Source: CALBPI01 sp039027435 (GTDB taxonomy: Bacteria > Pseudomonadota > Gammaproteobacteria > Steroidobacterales > Woeseiaceae). Taken from it: a stretch of 64,000 nt of DNA. The stretch lies in contig JBCCKF010000009.1 in NCBI GenBank assembly GCA_039027435.1, forward strand, positions 96,727 through 160,726, read 5' to 3'. The position numbers were made by a program, and so were the translations under genes. Positions 52,338 through 61,962 of this stretch are shown here, piece by piece. Position 1 is the first letter of the stretch, and every line of letters starts with the position of its first letter. Below the pieces are notes generated by a model. That model worked only from the letters and a program-made list of their open reading frames with translations. It ran no database searches and was not told the origin of the DNA.

Positions 52338-53465
52338 TCAGCGTGGCAGTAATCGTCGATTGGTGTGAATCGCCATCAGAATACCGAAAGCCCCCATCAG
52401 GGTCACCATAGAAGTGCCCCCGTAACTGATCAGCGGCAACGGCACGCCGACCACAGGCAACAAGCCAGTGACCATCGCTGTGTTGACGAGTACGTACATG
52501 AAAAACGTAAGACTGATGCTGCCGGCAAGCAATCGCGAGAAGGTGTCGGTCGCCTGGCTCGCAATGAACAAGCCTCGTCCAATCACAAACAGGTAGGCCA
52601 GCAGCAGGCTTGCCAGGCCCAGCAAACCAAATTCCTCCCCGATCACTGCAAAAATAAAGTCTGTGCTGCGCTCCGGGAGGTACTCCAGCTGACCCTGACT
52701 ACCGTTGGTCCAGCCCTTGCCGAATAACCCGCCCGAGCCGATCGCAATCTTGGACTGGATAATGTTGTAGCCCGCCCCTAAAGGATCGCTTTGCGGGTCG
52801 ATCAGTGTGATGACTCTCTGGCGTTGGTACTCGTGCATGTTTTGCCAAAGCAACGGCAGTCCAGCTCCGATCAGCGCGAGACCTGTTAAAATCACGCGGA
52901 ATCTGAGGCCCGCCAGAAGAATGACAATGACACCGGATGCCCCGATCAGAATCGCAGTGCCGAGATCAGGCTGGCGTGCGATTAACGCAGCGGGCGTTGC
53001 GATCATGAGTAGCAATACAACCAGCGGCATGAATTGCGGTGGTAGCGGTCGGTTGTGCAGGTAAGCCGCGCACGCCATCGGGACGGCGATCTTCATGATC
53101 TCTGAGGGTTGGAAGCGGAAGCCGATATCGATCCACCGTTGTGCGCCTTTACCTGTGACTCCAGCGATAAGGACAACCAGCAACAACATGAGCCCCAGCG
53201 CGTAGGCCGCGCCCGAATAACGACGCATAAAGTTGGGTGGTACCTGCGCGGCTACCAGCATCGCGACCAATGCGACGCCAAGGCGAATCGCCTGCGACAT
53301 GGTCTGGCGCTCGCTTTGACCCGTTGCGCTGTACAACACCACCAAGCCGAAAGCAGCGATGACCAACACACCGGCTAGCAGCGGTCCATCGATATGCAAT
53401 CGCTGCAACCAGAGCTGCGTGTTCGGGGTCGATTCGCGACCCATTGCTGTGGTGTGCTGGAACAC
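52338..53465 (-). CDS. rodA: Rod-shape determining glycosyltransferase RodA
   Basis: 375 residues from GTG 53465 (an ATG at 53444 is an alternative). SEDS polymerase with about ten membrane helices. GAQRWIDIGFRFQPSEIMK, RQPDLGTAILI (catalytic Asp) and PLPLISYGGTSMVTLM are conserved. Works with PBP2. Start overlaps the mrdA stop by 1 base. Confidence 0.97.
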   Translation of the reverse strand: MFQHTTAMGRESTPNTQLWLQRLHIDGPLLAGVLVIAAFGLVVLYSATGQSERQTMSQAIRLGVALVAMLVAAQVPPNFMRRYSGAAYALGLMLLLVVLIAGVTGKGAQRWIDIGFRFQPSEIMKIAVPMACAAYLHNRPLPPQFMPLVVLLLMIATPAALIARQPDLGTAILIGASGVIVILLAGLRFRVILTGLALIGAGLPLLWQNMHEYQRQRVITLIDPQSDPLGAGYNIIQSKIAIGSGGLFGKGWTNGSQGQLEYLPERSTDFIFAVIGEEFGLLGLASLLLAYLFVIGRGLFIASQATDTFSRLLAGSISLTFFMYVLVNTAMVTGLLPVVGVPLPLISYGGTSMVTLMGAFGILMAIHTNRRLLPR

Positions 53466-55318
53466 TATTGCTTCAACCAGAAGTCGGTGAGCTGCCGTGC
53501 CACTGGGGCCGCGACGCTGCTGCCACTCTCAGCGTTCTCAATGATGACTGCAACTGCGATCTCGGGTGCCTCGATCGGTGCAAACGCAATGAACAGTGCG
53601 TGGTCTTTCAATCGCTCATCCAATTCGAGCTCGTCATACTCTTCTTCCTGGGCCACCGAAAACACCTGTGCAGTGCCGCTTTTGCCGGCGATGCTGTAGT
53701 CGATATCCCGGCCGGTGGCATAGGCAGATCCCTGCGGGGTTTGCAGCACGGCACGCATCGCATCGACCGTGTGTTGCCAGGCGGGGCTTTCGATGTCTTC
53801 GACCCGATCCAGCATGACCGGTTCCTTTGGTATGGTCTGCGCGTTCAGTGGATCTTCGATTTGTAAGGTGACTCTCGGTTGCACCCGCATGCCAAAGTTC
53901 GCGAGGGTCGCCGCCATATGCGCGAGCTGAAGTGGGGTTGCGGTCATATAACCCTGCCCGATTGACGCGATGACGGTTTCGCCTGGGAACCAGACCTGGT
54001 CGGCACGCTTGCTGAAGCGTTCTCGCTTCCAGTCGCGTGACGGGATCAAGCCAGGCTTCTCGCCCGGGATCTCGATCCCTAGCGGACTGCCCAACCCGAA
54101 CTGCACGAGATAATCGTGCATCAGATCAATGTCCATATCTTGCGCGAGTTGATAGAAGTAGACGTCGCAGGATTGTGCGATCGCCTGCGTAAGATCGACC
54201 AGACCGTGCCCTTCGGGTTTCCAGTCGCGATAGCGGTGCGTGCTGCCCGGCAGGCTGAAGTGGCCCTCGCAATTGGTGACTCGATTGATGCTGGTACGCC
54301 CTGCATCAAGTGCACCAAGACCCAAAATCGGTTTGATTGTAGAACCGGGCGGATAACCGCCCGCGATGGCGCGATTGAATAACGGTCGATCAAGATCACC
54401 CTGCAGAGCACCGAACGTTGCTGAATCCATGCCTTGTGCAAACCCATTTGGATCGAAGGCGGGCGCACTCACGAGCGCCAGAATCTCACCGCTATTGGGT
54501 TCGATGGCCACGACCGCACCACGCTTGCCGAGCAGTGCTTGCTCAGCGATGCGTTGTAGCTCGAGATCGATGGTGAGATAGACGTGCTGACCGGGCTGCG
54601 GTTCGTCGCGGGTTTGAAAGTCGACCGCACGTCCGTCAGCGTTGGTCGTTACCTCAAGGTGTCCTACGTAGCCGTGCAGTGCCTTCTCGTAAGTCGCTTC
54701 GATGCCGGTTTTACCGATCTGCGTCGTGCCGACGTAGTTCGATGCATCCACCGATTGCAGATCGCTCTCGCTAAGGCCGCCGACGTAACCGAGAATATGT
54801 GCAGCAGAGCTGCCGTGTGGATAATCGCGCACCAGCCGCGCGCGAATGTCGATGCCCTGGAAATAAGGCCGCAGTAATGCGAACTCGGCAATCGCGGCGT
54901 CATCCATTCTCGTTCGTAGAGTGACGGGATTGAATGAGGGGGTTCGAGCAATGCGGTCTCGGATTCGCGTTTCACGCTCGCGGTCCAGCAAGCCAATCTC
55001 GAATAGGCGCTCTAGAGCATCATCGATGTCCGGAACCTGCTCGGGAATCATTTCAAGCTGGTAGGCGGGAAGGTTCTGTGCCAGCACGACGCCGTTGCGG
55101 TCGAGTATGAGCCCGCGAGTCGGTGGCGCGGCCTCGAGGCGGATGCGATTGCCTTGAGCGAGATCGCTATAGGTTTCGAATTCGAAGATCTGCAGCTGCG
55201 CGATACGTGCGAGCACCGCACCGATGCCGATCACGACACATACGATCGCAAGCAGCAGCCGATTAAAAAACAGCCGTTGCTCACTTGCTGTGTCCTTGAT
55301 CGCCTGCAGATTTGCCAT
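53465..55318 (-). CDS. mrdA: Penicillin-binding protein 2 (elongasome transpeptidase)
   Basis: 617 residues. N-terminal membrane anchor (about 17-42), class B dimerisation region, and a transpeptidase domain with GGYPPGSTIKPILG (catalytic Ser), QSCDVYFYQ and SIAGKSGTAQVF. It cross-links wall during elongation with RodA. 15 bases downstream of mreD. Confidence 0.97.
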   Translation of the reverse strand: MANLQAIKDTASEQRLFFNRLLLAIVCVVIGIGAVLARIAQLQIFEFETYSDLAQGNRIRLEAAPPTRGLILDRNGVVLAQNLPAYQLEMIPEQVPDIDDALERLFEIGLLDRERETRIRDRIARTPSFNPVTLRTRMDDAAIAEFALLRPYFQGIDIRARLVRDYPHGSSAAHILGYVGGLSESDLQSVDASNYVGTTQIGKTGIEATYEKALHGYVGHLEVTTNADGRAVDFQTRDEPQPGQHVYLTIDLELQRIAEQALLGKRGAVVAIEPNSGEILALVSAPAFDPNGFAQGMDSATFGALQGDLDRPLFNRAIAGGYPPGSTIKPILGLGALDAGRTSINRVTNCEGHFSLPGSTHRYRDWKPEGHGLVDLTQAIAQSCDVYFYQLAQDMDIDLMHDYLVQFGLGSPLGIEIPGEKPGLIPSRDWKRERFSKRADQVWFPGETVIASIGQGYMTATPLQLAHMAATLANFGMRVQPRVTLQIEDPLNAQTIPKEPVMLDRVEDIESPAWQHTVDAMRAVLQTPQGSAYATGRDIDYSIAGKSGTAQVFSVAQEEEYDELELDERLKDHALFIAFAPIEAPEIAVAVIIENAESGSSVAAPVARQLTDFWLKQ

Positions 55319-55333
55319 GCGGGCCGCTCGCTA

Positions 55334-55813
55334 TCAGGTTCGCTGTGGTTGGCCGAGGCGCAGTGTGTCGAGTGCGAGCATCAACGGGGGCCAGCAGATC
55401 GCGTTCGCCAACATCGGTTTGATGTAGGCGGCTGCTGCGACGTTGTTGCCCGTTGCGCCGTTGCACCAGAACAAAACGAACTGAGCCAATGCCGTGAACA
55501 GTATGACAGACAAGGTCGATTGCCACACCGGAAGCAGGACTAGGCGTTGGTGCAATCGCAGCGGCAGATAAACAGCGACGATGTGGGCTAGCGCATACTG
55601 GCCCAGCGGCGTCGCGTGCTGCGCGTCCAGCAATACACCGGTGATTACCGCCCACGCGATCACATATTGCCTTGGTTGATGGATTGCGACGTAGATCACG
55701 ACCAACAGCGCCAGATCAGGTCGCCATGCAGACAGCGCGGCGGGCAAGGGCGCAGAGGCTACACCGAGACCGACAACGCCTGCGAGCAGCAATGGCCACC
55801 AACGGCTACTCAT
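55334..55813 (-). CDS. mreD: Rod-shape determining protein MreD
   Basis: 159 residues, five to six hydrophobic segments. Motifs WRPDLALLVVIYVAI and GVLLDAQHATPLGQYAL are family-like. Overlaps mreC by 8 bases. Confidence 0.94.
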   Translation of the reverse strand: MSSRWWPLLLAGVVGLGVASAPLPAALSAWRPDLALLVVIYVAIHQPRQYVIAWAVITGVLLDAQHATPLGQYALAHIVAVYLPLRLHQRLVLLPVWQSTLSVILFTALAQFVLFWCNGATGNNVAAAAYIKPMLANAICWPPLMLALDTLRLGQPQRT

Positions 55814-56612
55814 CCGTCTCGCTCTCGATCGTTTCGGGATTTAACAGCAACACCTCGCGAAGCGTTGCCAGTGATGCGCTGGGCGTTGCTGTCACTCGGG
55901 CGAACGCGGCGCGTGGTTCGAGCTCAACGCTAAGCACCTCGCCGACCGGATAACCGGCCGGGTAGTCGCCGGCAAGACTCGTGGTGACGAGCAGATCTCC
56001 TACCTTGATGTCGGTGTTGTTGGGCAGAAACCGCAATTCGAGCAAACCAACGTCGCCGGCGCCGAAAGCGACCGTGCGAAGGCCATTGCGGATTACCTCA
56101 ACCTGAATGGCATGTCCGGGGTCGCTGATGAGCACGGCATTCGACGTGGTGGGTCCAACCTGCGTGATCTGACCCACCACACCCTGTGCGTCGATAATCG
56201 CCTGACGTTCATAAACGCCATTCGTCGCGCCCTTGTCGAGTGTGATGCGATGGCGGAATGGCTCGCTATCGACTTCCAGGAGTCGTGCCACCTGCACAGA
56301 CATGTCCGGGCTGGGCGTCGCATCGAGCATGGTGCGCAATCGATCGTTCTCGGCCCGCAGTGAAGCCAGCTGCTGTAAACGTGCATCAGCCAGCAGACGC
56401 TCGCGTTTTAGTCGCGCATTTTCGCGCGCCAGATCTGCCCGGCTGACCGTCGCGTCCTCGCTCCAGTCCAGCAAGCGTGTGGGCGTGGCGACGGTGACCT
56501 GCAGCGGATGAAGTGTTGCCATCAGCCAGCCGCGAGGTGCCTCGCCAAGGTCGGTTCTGAGGTCGGTCAGCATCAGGATGATGCAGCCGAGTGCGGCCAG
56601 AAAGACCCGCAA
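55806..56612 (-). CDS. mreC: Rod-shape determining protein MreC
   Basis: 268 residues from TTG 56612. One N-terminal helix, a coiled coil (about 55-90: ENARLKRERLLADARLQQL) and two beta-barrel parts (VVGQITQVGPTTSNAVLI, GDLLVTTSLAGDYPAGYPVG). It joins MreB to the wall enzymes. The start is doubtful: the frame is open 15 codons further upstream but has no ATG or GTG there. Confidence 0.94.
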   Translation of the reverse strand: MRVFLAALGCIILMLTDLRTDLGEAPRGWLMATLHPLQVTVATPTRLLDWSEDATVSRADLARENARLKRERLLADARLQQLASLRAENDRLRTMLDATPSPDMSVQVARLLEVDSEPFRHRITLDKGATNGVYERQAIIDAQGVVGQITQVGPTTSNAVLISDPGHAIQVEVIRNGLRTVAFGAGDVGLLELRFLPNNTDIKVGDLLVTTSLAGDYPAGYPVGEVLSVELEPRAAFARVTATPSASLATLREVLLLNPETIESETDE

Positions 56613-56655
56613 CCCTACCGGAGAATCGACGCCTGTACGCGGAATTGGGATTCCC

Positions 56656-57699
56656 TCAGTTCAACCCGAATACGGACGGCCCGTACTCATCCATGAGTTC
56701 CAGCGCTCGACCACCGCCGCGCGCCACGCAGGTCAGCGGATCGTCGGCGATCACAACCGGGAGACCCGTTTCTTCCATCAACAGCTTGTCGAGGTCCCGG
56801 AGCATGGCGCCGCCACCTGTCAACACGATACCGCGCTCCGCCACGTCCGCACCCAGCTCGGGCGGTGTCTGTTCAAGCGCTTCCTTGACGGCACCCACGA
56901 TGCCTTGAAGCGGTTCCTGCAGGGCCTCGAGGATTTCATTCGAATTGAGCGTGAAGCTGCGCGGGACGCCTTCTGAAAGGTTGCGCCCTTTCACGGAAAT
57001 CTCTCGTACCTCAGCGCCAGGGAACGCTGAGCCGATCTCATGCTTGACGCGCTCGGCAGTCGCCTCACCAATCAAAATGCCGTAGTTCCGGCGCACGTAG
57101 TTAGTGATCGCCTCATCAAACCGGTCGCCGCCGACACGCACCGATGCGGCATACACGATGCCGTTCAGGGAAATGACAGCGACCTCCGAGGTGCCGCCCC
57201 CAATATCCAGCACCATCGATCCACGCGCTTCGTGAACCGGCATTCCCGCGCCAATCGCCGCCGCCATGGGCTCGGCGATCAGAATGACCTTGCTGGCACC
57301 TGCGCCTTCTGCAGATTCCTGGATCGCGCGGCGCTCGACCTGGGTCGATCCGTAGGGTACGCAGATCAAGACGCGTGAGCGCGGGGTGAAGAAGCGGTTG
57401 CCATGGACCTTCTTGATAAAGGTCTGGAGCATTTTCTCGGTGACCGTAAAGTCGGCGATAACGCCGTCCTTCAAGGGACGAATCGCGGTGATATTGCCGG
57501 GTGTTCGACCAAGCATGTTCTTGGCGTCCTGGCCAACGGCCTCGACGCGCCGCCCACCGCCTCCGTATTCCTCGCGGATCGCGACTACTGAGGGCTCGTC
57601 AAGAACGATGCCCTCGTCGCGCGCAAAAATCAGCGTATTGGCGGTGCCGAGATCGATGGAAAGGTCGTGTGAAAAATAACCCAGCAGGTTCTTGAGCAT
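56656..57699 (-). CDS. mreB: Rod-shape determining actin-like protein MreB
   Basis: 347 residues from the ATG at 57697-57699. Actin fold: LSIDLGTANTLIFARDEGIV (phosphate 1), VLDIGGGTSEVAVISLNGIV (phosphate 2) and GIVLTGGGAMLRDLD (adenosine). It directs wall elongation. First gene of mreB-mreC-mreD-mrdA-rodA; the divergent 186 bases to gatC hold the promoters. Confidence 0.98.
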   Translation of the reverse strand: MLKNLLGYFSHDLSIDLGTANTLIFARDEGIVLDEPSVVAIREEYGGGGRRVEAVGQDAKNMLGRTPGNITAIRPLKDGVIADFTVTEKMLQTFIKKVHGNRFFTPRSRVLICVPYGSTQVERRAIQESAEGAGASKVILIAEPMAAAIGAGMPVHEARGSMVLDIGGGTSEVAVISLNGIVYAASVRVGGDRFDEAITNYVRRNYGILIGEATAERVKHEIGSAFPGAEVREISVKGRNLSEGVPRSFTLNSNEILEALQEPLQGIVGAVKEALEQTPPELGADVAERGIVLTGGGAMLRDLDKLLMEETGLPVVIADDPLTCVARGGGRALELMDEYGPSVFGLN

Positions 57700-57885
57700 G
57701 ATGCGGAAATTTGGCCCCAAAAAAATTCCCGCAACTCTAGCAACGGGGGGGACAATCGGCAAGGCGCCGTGTATCCTTTCGGCGTTACGTTTACGCCTGA
57801 TTTTGCTGGTTTTTGCCCCGTTTGCGGTGTGTTGATTTTGCGACACAACGCGGTCTGCAACAGGCGTTGTCGAGGAGAATCACCC

Positions 57886-58173
57886 GTGTCCATAGATCAG
57901 TCTGATATCGACAAGCTCGCGCATTTGTCGAGACTGGAGTTTGCTGAGTCCGAGCACGCTGACTTTGTTAGCAAGCTGGGTTCCATCGTCGAATTTGTCG
58001 ATCAGTTGCAGGCAGCTGAGACCGAGGGCGTCTTGCCGATGGCCCATCCGCTGGATTTGGTGCAACGACTGCGTCCTGACGCTGCCGACCCGAATATCGA
58101 TCGTGAGGCGCTGCAGTCGACAACCGACGCGGTCGCTGATGGGCTGTACCTTGTGCCGAAGGTGATCGAATGA
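57886..58173 (+). CDS. gatC: Asp-tRNA(Asn)/Glu-tRNA(Gln) amidotransferase subunit C
   Basis: 95 residues from GTG 57886 with GAGGAG 8 bases upstream; the longer open frame from 57769 is promoter region. IDKLAHLSRLEFAESEH and MAHPLDLVQRLRPDA are the family blocks. It stabilises GatA-GatB. Its stop overlaps gatA (ATGA). Confidence 0.94.
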   Translation: MSIDQSDIDKLAHLSRLEFAESEHADFVSKLGSIVEFVDQLQAAETEGVLPMAHPLDLVQRLRPDAADPNIDREALQSTTDAVADGLYLVPKVIE

Positions 58174-59636
58174 ACGATCAGATGCATGCCTGGACGTTGA
58201 CCGAGACCCGCTCTGCACTGGCGGATGGCGCCACGACCAGCACCGGGCTGGTTCGTCACTTGCTGGATCGTGTGCAGGGCGCAGGTGCGGCACTCAATGC
58301 GTTTATCACCGTGGATGCGGATCAGGCACTTGCGCGCGCGGCAGCATCCGACGAGCGGCGTCGAACTGGTGCGGTCAGGCCTTTGGAAGGTCTGCCGATC
58401 GCGCACAAGGATATCTTCTGTACACGCGGTGCTCGTACGACCTGTGGCTCGAAGATGCTCGAATCGTTTGTGCCACCCTACGATGCGACCGTGGTGTCAA
58501 ATCTGGAAGCGGCGGGTGCCGTTGTGATTGGCAAGACCAACATGGATGAGTTCGCCATGGGGTCATCCAACGAAACGAGTTTCTTTGGTGATGTGTCGAA
58601 CCCCTGGAGCACAGCGTGCTCACCTGGCGGTTCTTCCGGAGGATCAGCGGCGGCAGTCGCAGCGCGGCTGGTGGCAGCGGCAACCGGCACGGATACTGGC
58701 GGTTCGATTCGTCAACCCGCAGCGCTCTGCGGCCTCACGGGATTGAAGCCGACCTATGGACGGGTCAGTCGCTACGGGATGATCGCCTTCGCGTCGAGCC
58801 TCGATCAGGCCGGCACGCTGACTCGCAGCGCCGCTGATGCGGCGATGCTGCTCGGGGTTATGGCCGGCGCTGACCCGCATGATTCCACTAGTGTGGATGT
58901 GCCAGTCGACGACTATGAAGCCGCACTCGCCGCGTCGATCGCCGGAAAGCGTATCGGCGTTGTGCGCGAATTCATGGTCGAGGGCAATGACCCCGAAAAC
59001 ACCGTAGCACTCGAGACGGCATTCGATGTCCTGCGAGATCTCGGGGCTGAGGTAGTCGAGATATCTTTGCCGAACATTGGGCTCTCGGTGCCGACCTACT
59101 ACGTGGTTGCGCCGGCCGAGTGCTCGTCCAACCTCTCGCGTTTCGATGGTGTGCGATTCGGGCATCGAGTCAGCGAACCTCGCGACCTGCAGGATCTCTA
59201 CACCCGATCGCGGGCGGAAGGATTCGGTGATGAGGTGAAGCGACGAATCATGACCGGCACCTACGTTTTGTCGGCGGGTTACTACGATGCCTATTACCTC
59301 AAGGCGCAACAGGTGCGTCGTCTGATCAGCGCTGATTTCCAAGCCGCATTCGAGCAGGTGGACTTGCTGGCCGGGCCGACAACGCCGACCTGCGCGTTTC
59401 GTCTCGGCGAGAAAACCGACGATCCCATCACGATGTATTTGAATGACATCTACACGATCGGAGCCAACCTCGCGGGACTGCCAGCAATCAGTGTGCCGTG
59501 CGGATTTGCGCAAGGCTTGCCGGTTGGCCTGCAGTTGGTCGCGCCAGCGTTTGGCGAATCCCAACTGCTGAATCTCGCTCACCAATTTCAGCTGGCGACC
59601 GACTGGCATACGCATGCACCGGAGGCATTCGCATGA
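58170..59636 (+). CDS. gatA: Asp-tRNA(Asn)/Glu-tRNA(Gln) amidotransferase subunit A
   Basis: 488 residues. Amidase signature: Lys in IAHKDIFCTRG, and the Ser-cis-Ser pair in GGSSGGSAAAVAARLVAAAT with GTDTGGSIRQPAALCG. It releases ammonia from glutamine for GatB. ATGA overlap with gatB. Confidence 0.97.
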   Translation: MNDQMHAWTLTETRSALADGATTSTGLVRHLLDRVQGAGAALNAFITVDADQALARAAASDERRRTGAVRPLEGLPIAHKDIFCTRGARTTCGSKMLESFVPPYDATVVSNLEAAGAVVIGKTNMDEFAMGSSNETSFFGDVSNPWSTACSPGGSSGGSAAAVAARLVAAATGTDTGGSIRQPAALCGLTGLKPTYGRVSRYGMIAFASSLDQAGTLTRSAADAAMLLGVMAGADPHDSTSVDVPVDDYEAALAASIAGKRIGVVREFMVEGNDPENTVALETAFDVLRDLGAEVVEISLPNIGLSVPTYYVVAPAECSSNLSRFDGVRFGHRVSEPRDLQDLYTRSRAEGFGDEVKRRIMTGTYVLSAGYYDAYYLKAQQVRRLISADFQAAFEQVDLLAGPTTPTCAFRLGEKTDDPITMYLNDIYTIGANLAGLPAISVPCGFAQGLPVGLQLVAPAFGESQLLNLAHQFQLATDWHTHAPEAFA

Positions 59637-61063
59637 GTTGGGAAACCGTCATAGGTCTGGAAATCCATGTCCAGCTGGCCACCGAGAGCAAGATTTTCTC
59701 CTCGGCACCAACCGCCTACGGCGCTGCGCCAAACACCCAGGCGAACGTGGTCGATCTCGGATTTCCTGGCGTACTGCCCGTGCTTAATGAAGAGGCCGTA
59801 AAGCTCGCGGTGCGCTTCGGTCTGGCTGTTGATGCCGAGATTGCCGGTCGTTCTGTGTTTGCCCGCAAGAACTATTTCTATCCGGATCTCCCGAAGGGCT
59901 ATCAGATCAGTCAATACGAGTTGCCGATCGTGGCCGGAGGGCACGTCGACATCGTCGATGATGAGGGTGCTCCCAAGACCATCCGTCTGACGCGTGCGCA
60001 TCTCGAAGAGGATGCCGGTAAGTCGGTGCACGATCAGTTCCCGACGCAATCAGGGATCGATCTCAACCGCGCGGGTACACCGCTGCTGGAGATTGTCTCG
60101 GAGCCGGATATGCGCACCGCGGGCGAGGCCGCTCGTTACATGCGCAAGGTCCATGAGCTGGTGCGTTATCTCGGTGTCTCGGATGGCAATATGCAGGAGG
60201 GCTCGTTCCGCTGCGACGCCAACGTTTCTGTACGCCGCACAGGTAGCGATACGCTTGGCACGCGTGCAGAGATCAAGAACCTGAACTCGTTCCGCTTTAT
60301 CGAGAAAGCGATCAACTTCGAAGTCGAACGTCAGATCGATCTGATCGAGTCGGGTGGTGCGGTCGTGCAGGAAACCCGGCTCTACGATGCCGACCTCGAT
60401 GAAACGCGTTCGATGCGTGGCAAGGAAGAGGCGAACGACTACCGCTATTTCCCCGATCCGGACCTGCTGCCGGTTGTCGTGGAAGAGAGCACTATTGCAG
60501 CCGTTCGTGATTCGCTACCGGAGTTGCCGGAACAACGCCGGGCGCGTCTCGAATCCATGGGTCTCAAAACTGAAGAGGCGGACACGCTGGTTTCGCAACG
60601 CGCGTTGGCAGACTACTTTGATGCTGTGGTTGAGAATGCGGACGCTCGCCTTGCGGCGAATTGGGTCTTGGGCGAGCTCACAGCGGCGCTCAACAGAGAC
60701 GAAAGAGATTTGGCGAGCGTGCCCGTAGTGGCAGACACTCTAGCGACGCTACTGTCGCGAATTTCCGATAAGACGATTTCGGGCTCCGCAGCAAAACAGG
60801 TCTTTGAAGTCCTTTGGCGTGACGGCGGCGATGTCGATCAGGTAATCGATCAACTCGGCCTCAAACAGATCACCGATTCCGATGCGCTCGGTTCTATGGT
60901 GGATGAGGTGTTGGCGAACAGTCCTGAGCAGGTGCAGCAGTTCCGCGACGGCAAGGAAAAGGTCATTGGCTACTTGGTCGGGCAGGTCATGAAGGCGAGT
61001 CGCGGCAAGGCCGATCCTGCGCAGGTCAATACGCTGTTGCGTGAGCGCTTGAAGCAGGATTGA
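59633..61063 (+). CDS. gatB: Asp-tRNA(Asn)/Glu-tRNA(Gln) amidotransferase subunit B
   Basis: 476 residues from ATG 59633. MSWETVIGLEIHVQLATESK is the family start, LDFNRAGTPLLEI-like IDLNRAGTPLLEIVSEPD and FRCDANVSVRR follow; a C-terminal helical YqeY-like tail (about 400-476) binds tRNA. Amidates the mischarged tRNA. The bacterium therefore probably lacks AsnRS or GlnRS, or uses GatCAB for only one tRNA. Confidence 0.97.
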   Translation: MSWETVIGLEIHVQLATESKIFSSAPTAYGAAPNTQANVVDLGFPGVLPVLNEEAVKLAVRFGLAVDAEIAGRSVFARKNYFYPDLPKGYQISQYELPIVAGGHVDIVDDEGAPKTIRLTRAHLEEDAGKSVHDQFPTQSGIDLNRAGTPLLEIVSEPDMRTAGEAARYMRKVHELVRYLGVSDGNMQEGSFRCDANVSVRRTGSDTLGTRAEIKNLNSFRFIEKAINFEVERQIDLIESGGAVVQETRLYDADLDETRSMRGKEEANDYRYFPDPDLLPVVVEESTIAAVRDSLPELPEQRRARLESMGLKTEEADTLVSQRALADYFDAVVENADARLAANWVLGELTAALNRDERDLASVPVVADTLATLLSRISDKTISGSAAKQVFEVLWRDGGDVDQVIDQLGLKQITDSDALGSMVDEVLANSPEQVQQFRDGKEKVIGYLVGQVMKASRGKADPAQVNTLLRERLKQD

Positions 61064-61065
61064 GC

Positions 61066-61962
61066 ATGACCGAGTCAGATGGACCCCAATCTGACGCGCT
61101 GATCAACTTCATGTTCGATCAGCTGCCGGTCAGAGGTGTGTTGCTGCAGTTCGATCGTTCCTGGAAGACCGTCGTTGGTTTGCACCACCACGTACCCCAA
61201 GTGCGCGATTTGTTGGGTCAGAGTCTCGCCGCGACCACGATGATGGCCAGCACCATGAAGCTGACGGGAATGCTAACGCTTCAGCTTCAGGCCGGCGCAG
61301 GTCTTGGTATGTTGATTGCGCAATGCGATGGCCAGTTGCGTTATCGCGGCATGAGCGGGGAGCCTGAGAACGAGCATGCTAAGGGGTTCGAAGACTTGCT
61401 GAGTGGTGGCCGACTGTCTGTGACCGTCGAGGCGCGGCGTGCGCAGGATCGCTATCAAGGCATCGTGCCGGTGACCGGGCGCTCGCTCGCCGATACGCTG
61501 GTGGACTACTACAGAAACTCCGCGCAGTTAGACGCGTACTTTGTGCTGCTCAGCGATGGCGAGCACACAGCCGGTTTGATGCTGCAGAAAATGCCGGATG
61601 CGAATCCGATGGAGGCCGATCATTGGCACCGATTGTGTCTCATGGCCGATACGCTGACGCTTGATGAAATGCGGGCCGGTGTGGATCCGGGCCTGATACA
61701 CAAGCTTTTTTCCGAGGATGATGTCGTTGTCTATCCGGCGAGAAGCAACGGATTTCACTGTCGTTGCACCAGCGCCCGCGCGGAGCGTGCGGTGCGCATG
61801 CTCGGAGAGACCGATGCGCGTGCCTTGTTGAAAGAGCGGGGCGGCCAGATCGATATCACGTGTGAGTTCTGCAATCGGCATCGCGTACTCGATGCGGTGG
61901 ACGTCGAGCGGTTGTTTGCGGATGAGTTTTCTCAAGGTGTGAGTAATGACCAGCTACATTGA
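61066..61962 (+). CDS. hslO: Redox-regulated chaperone Hsp33
   Basis: 298 residues from ATG 61066 (AGGA upstream), 2 bases behind gatB's stop. Zinc-binding cysteines Cys232 and Cys234 (HCRCTS), Cys266 and Cys269 (TCEFCN) form the oxidation switch. ATTMMASTMKLTG and an N-terminal RGVLLQFDRSW block are family-like. Holds unfolding proteins in oxidative stress. Confidence 0.96.
   Translation: MTESDGPQSDALINFMFDQLPVRGVLLQFDRSWKTVVGLHHHVPQVRDLLGQSLAATTMMASTMKLTGMLTLQLQAGAGLGMLIAQCDGQLRYRGMSGEPENEHAKGFEDLLSGGRLSVTVEARRAQDRYQGIVPVTGRSLADTLVDYYRNSAQLDAYFVLLSDGEHTAGLMLQKMPDANPMEADHWHRLCLMADTLTLDEMRAGVDPGLIHKLFSEDDVVVYPARSNGFHCRCTSARAERAVRMLGETDARALLKERGGQIDITCEFCNRHRVLDAVDVERLFADEFSQGVSNDQLH

Noticed and set aside
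58644..59615. 323-residue minus-strand frame
   Set aside because: Antisense to gatA, which has the full amidase signature.
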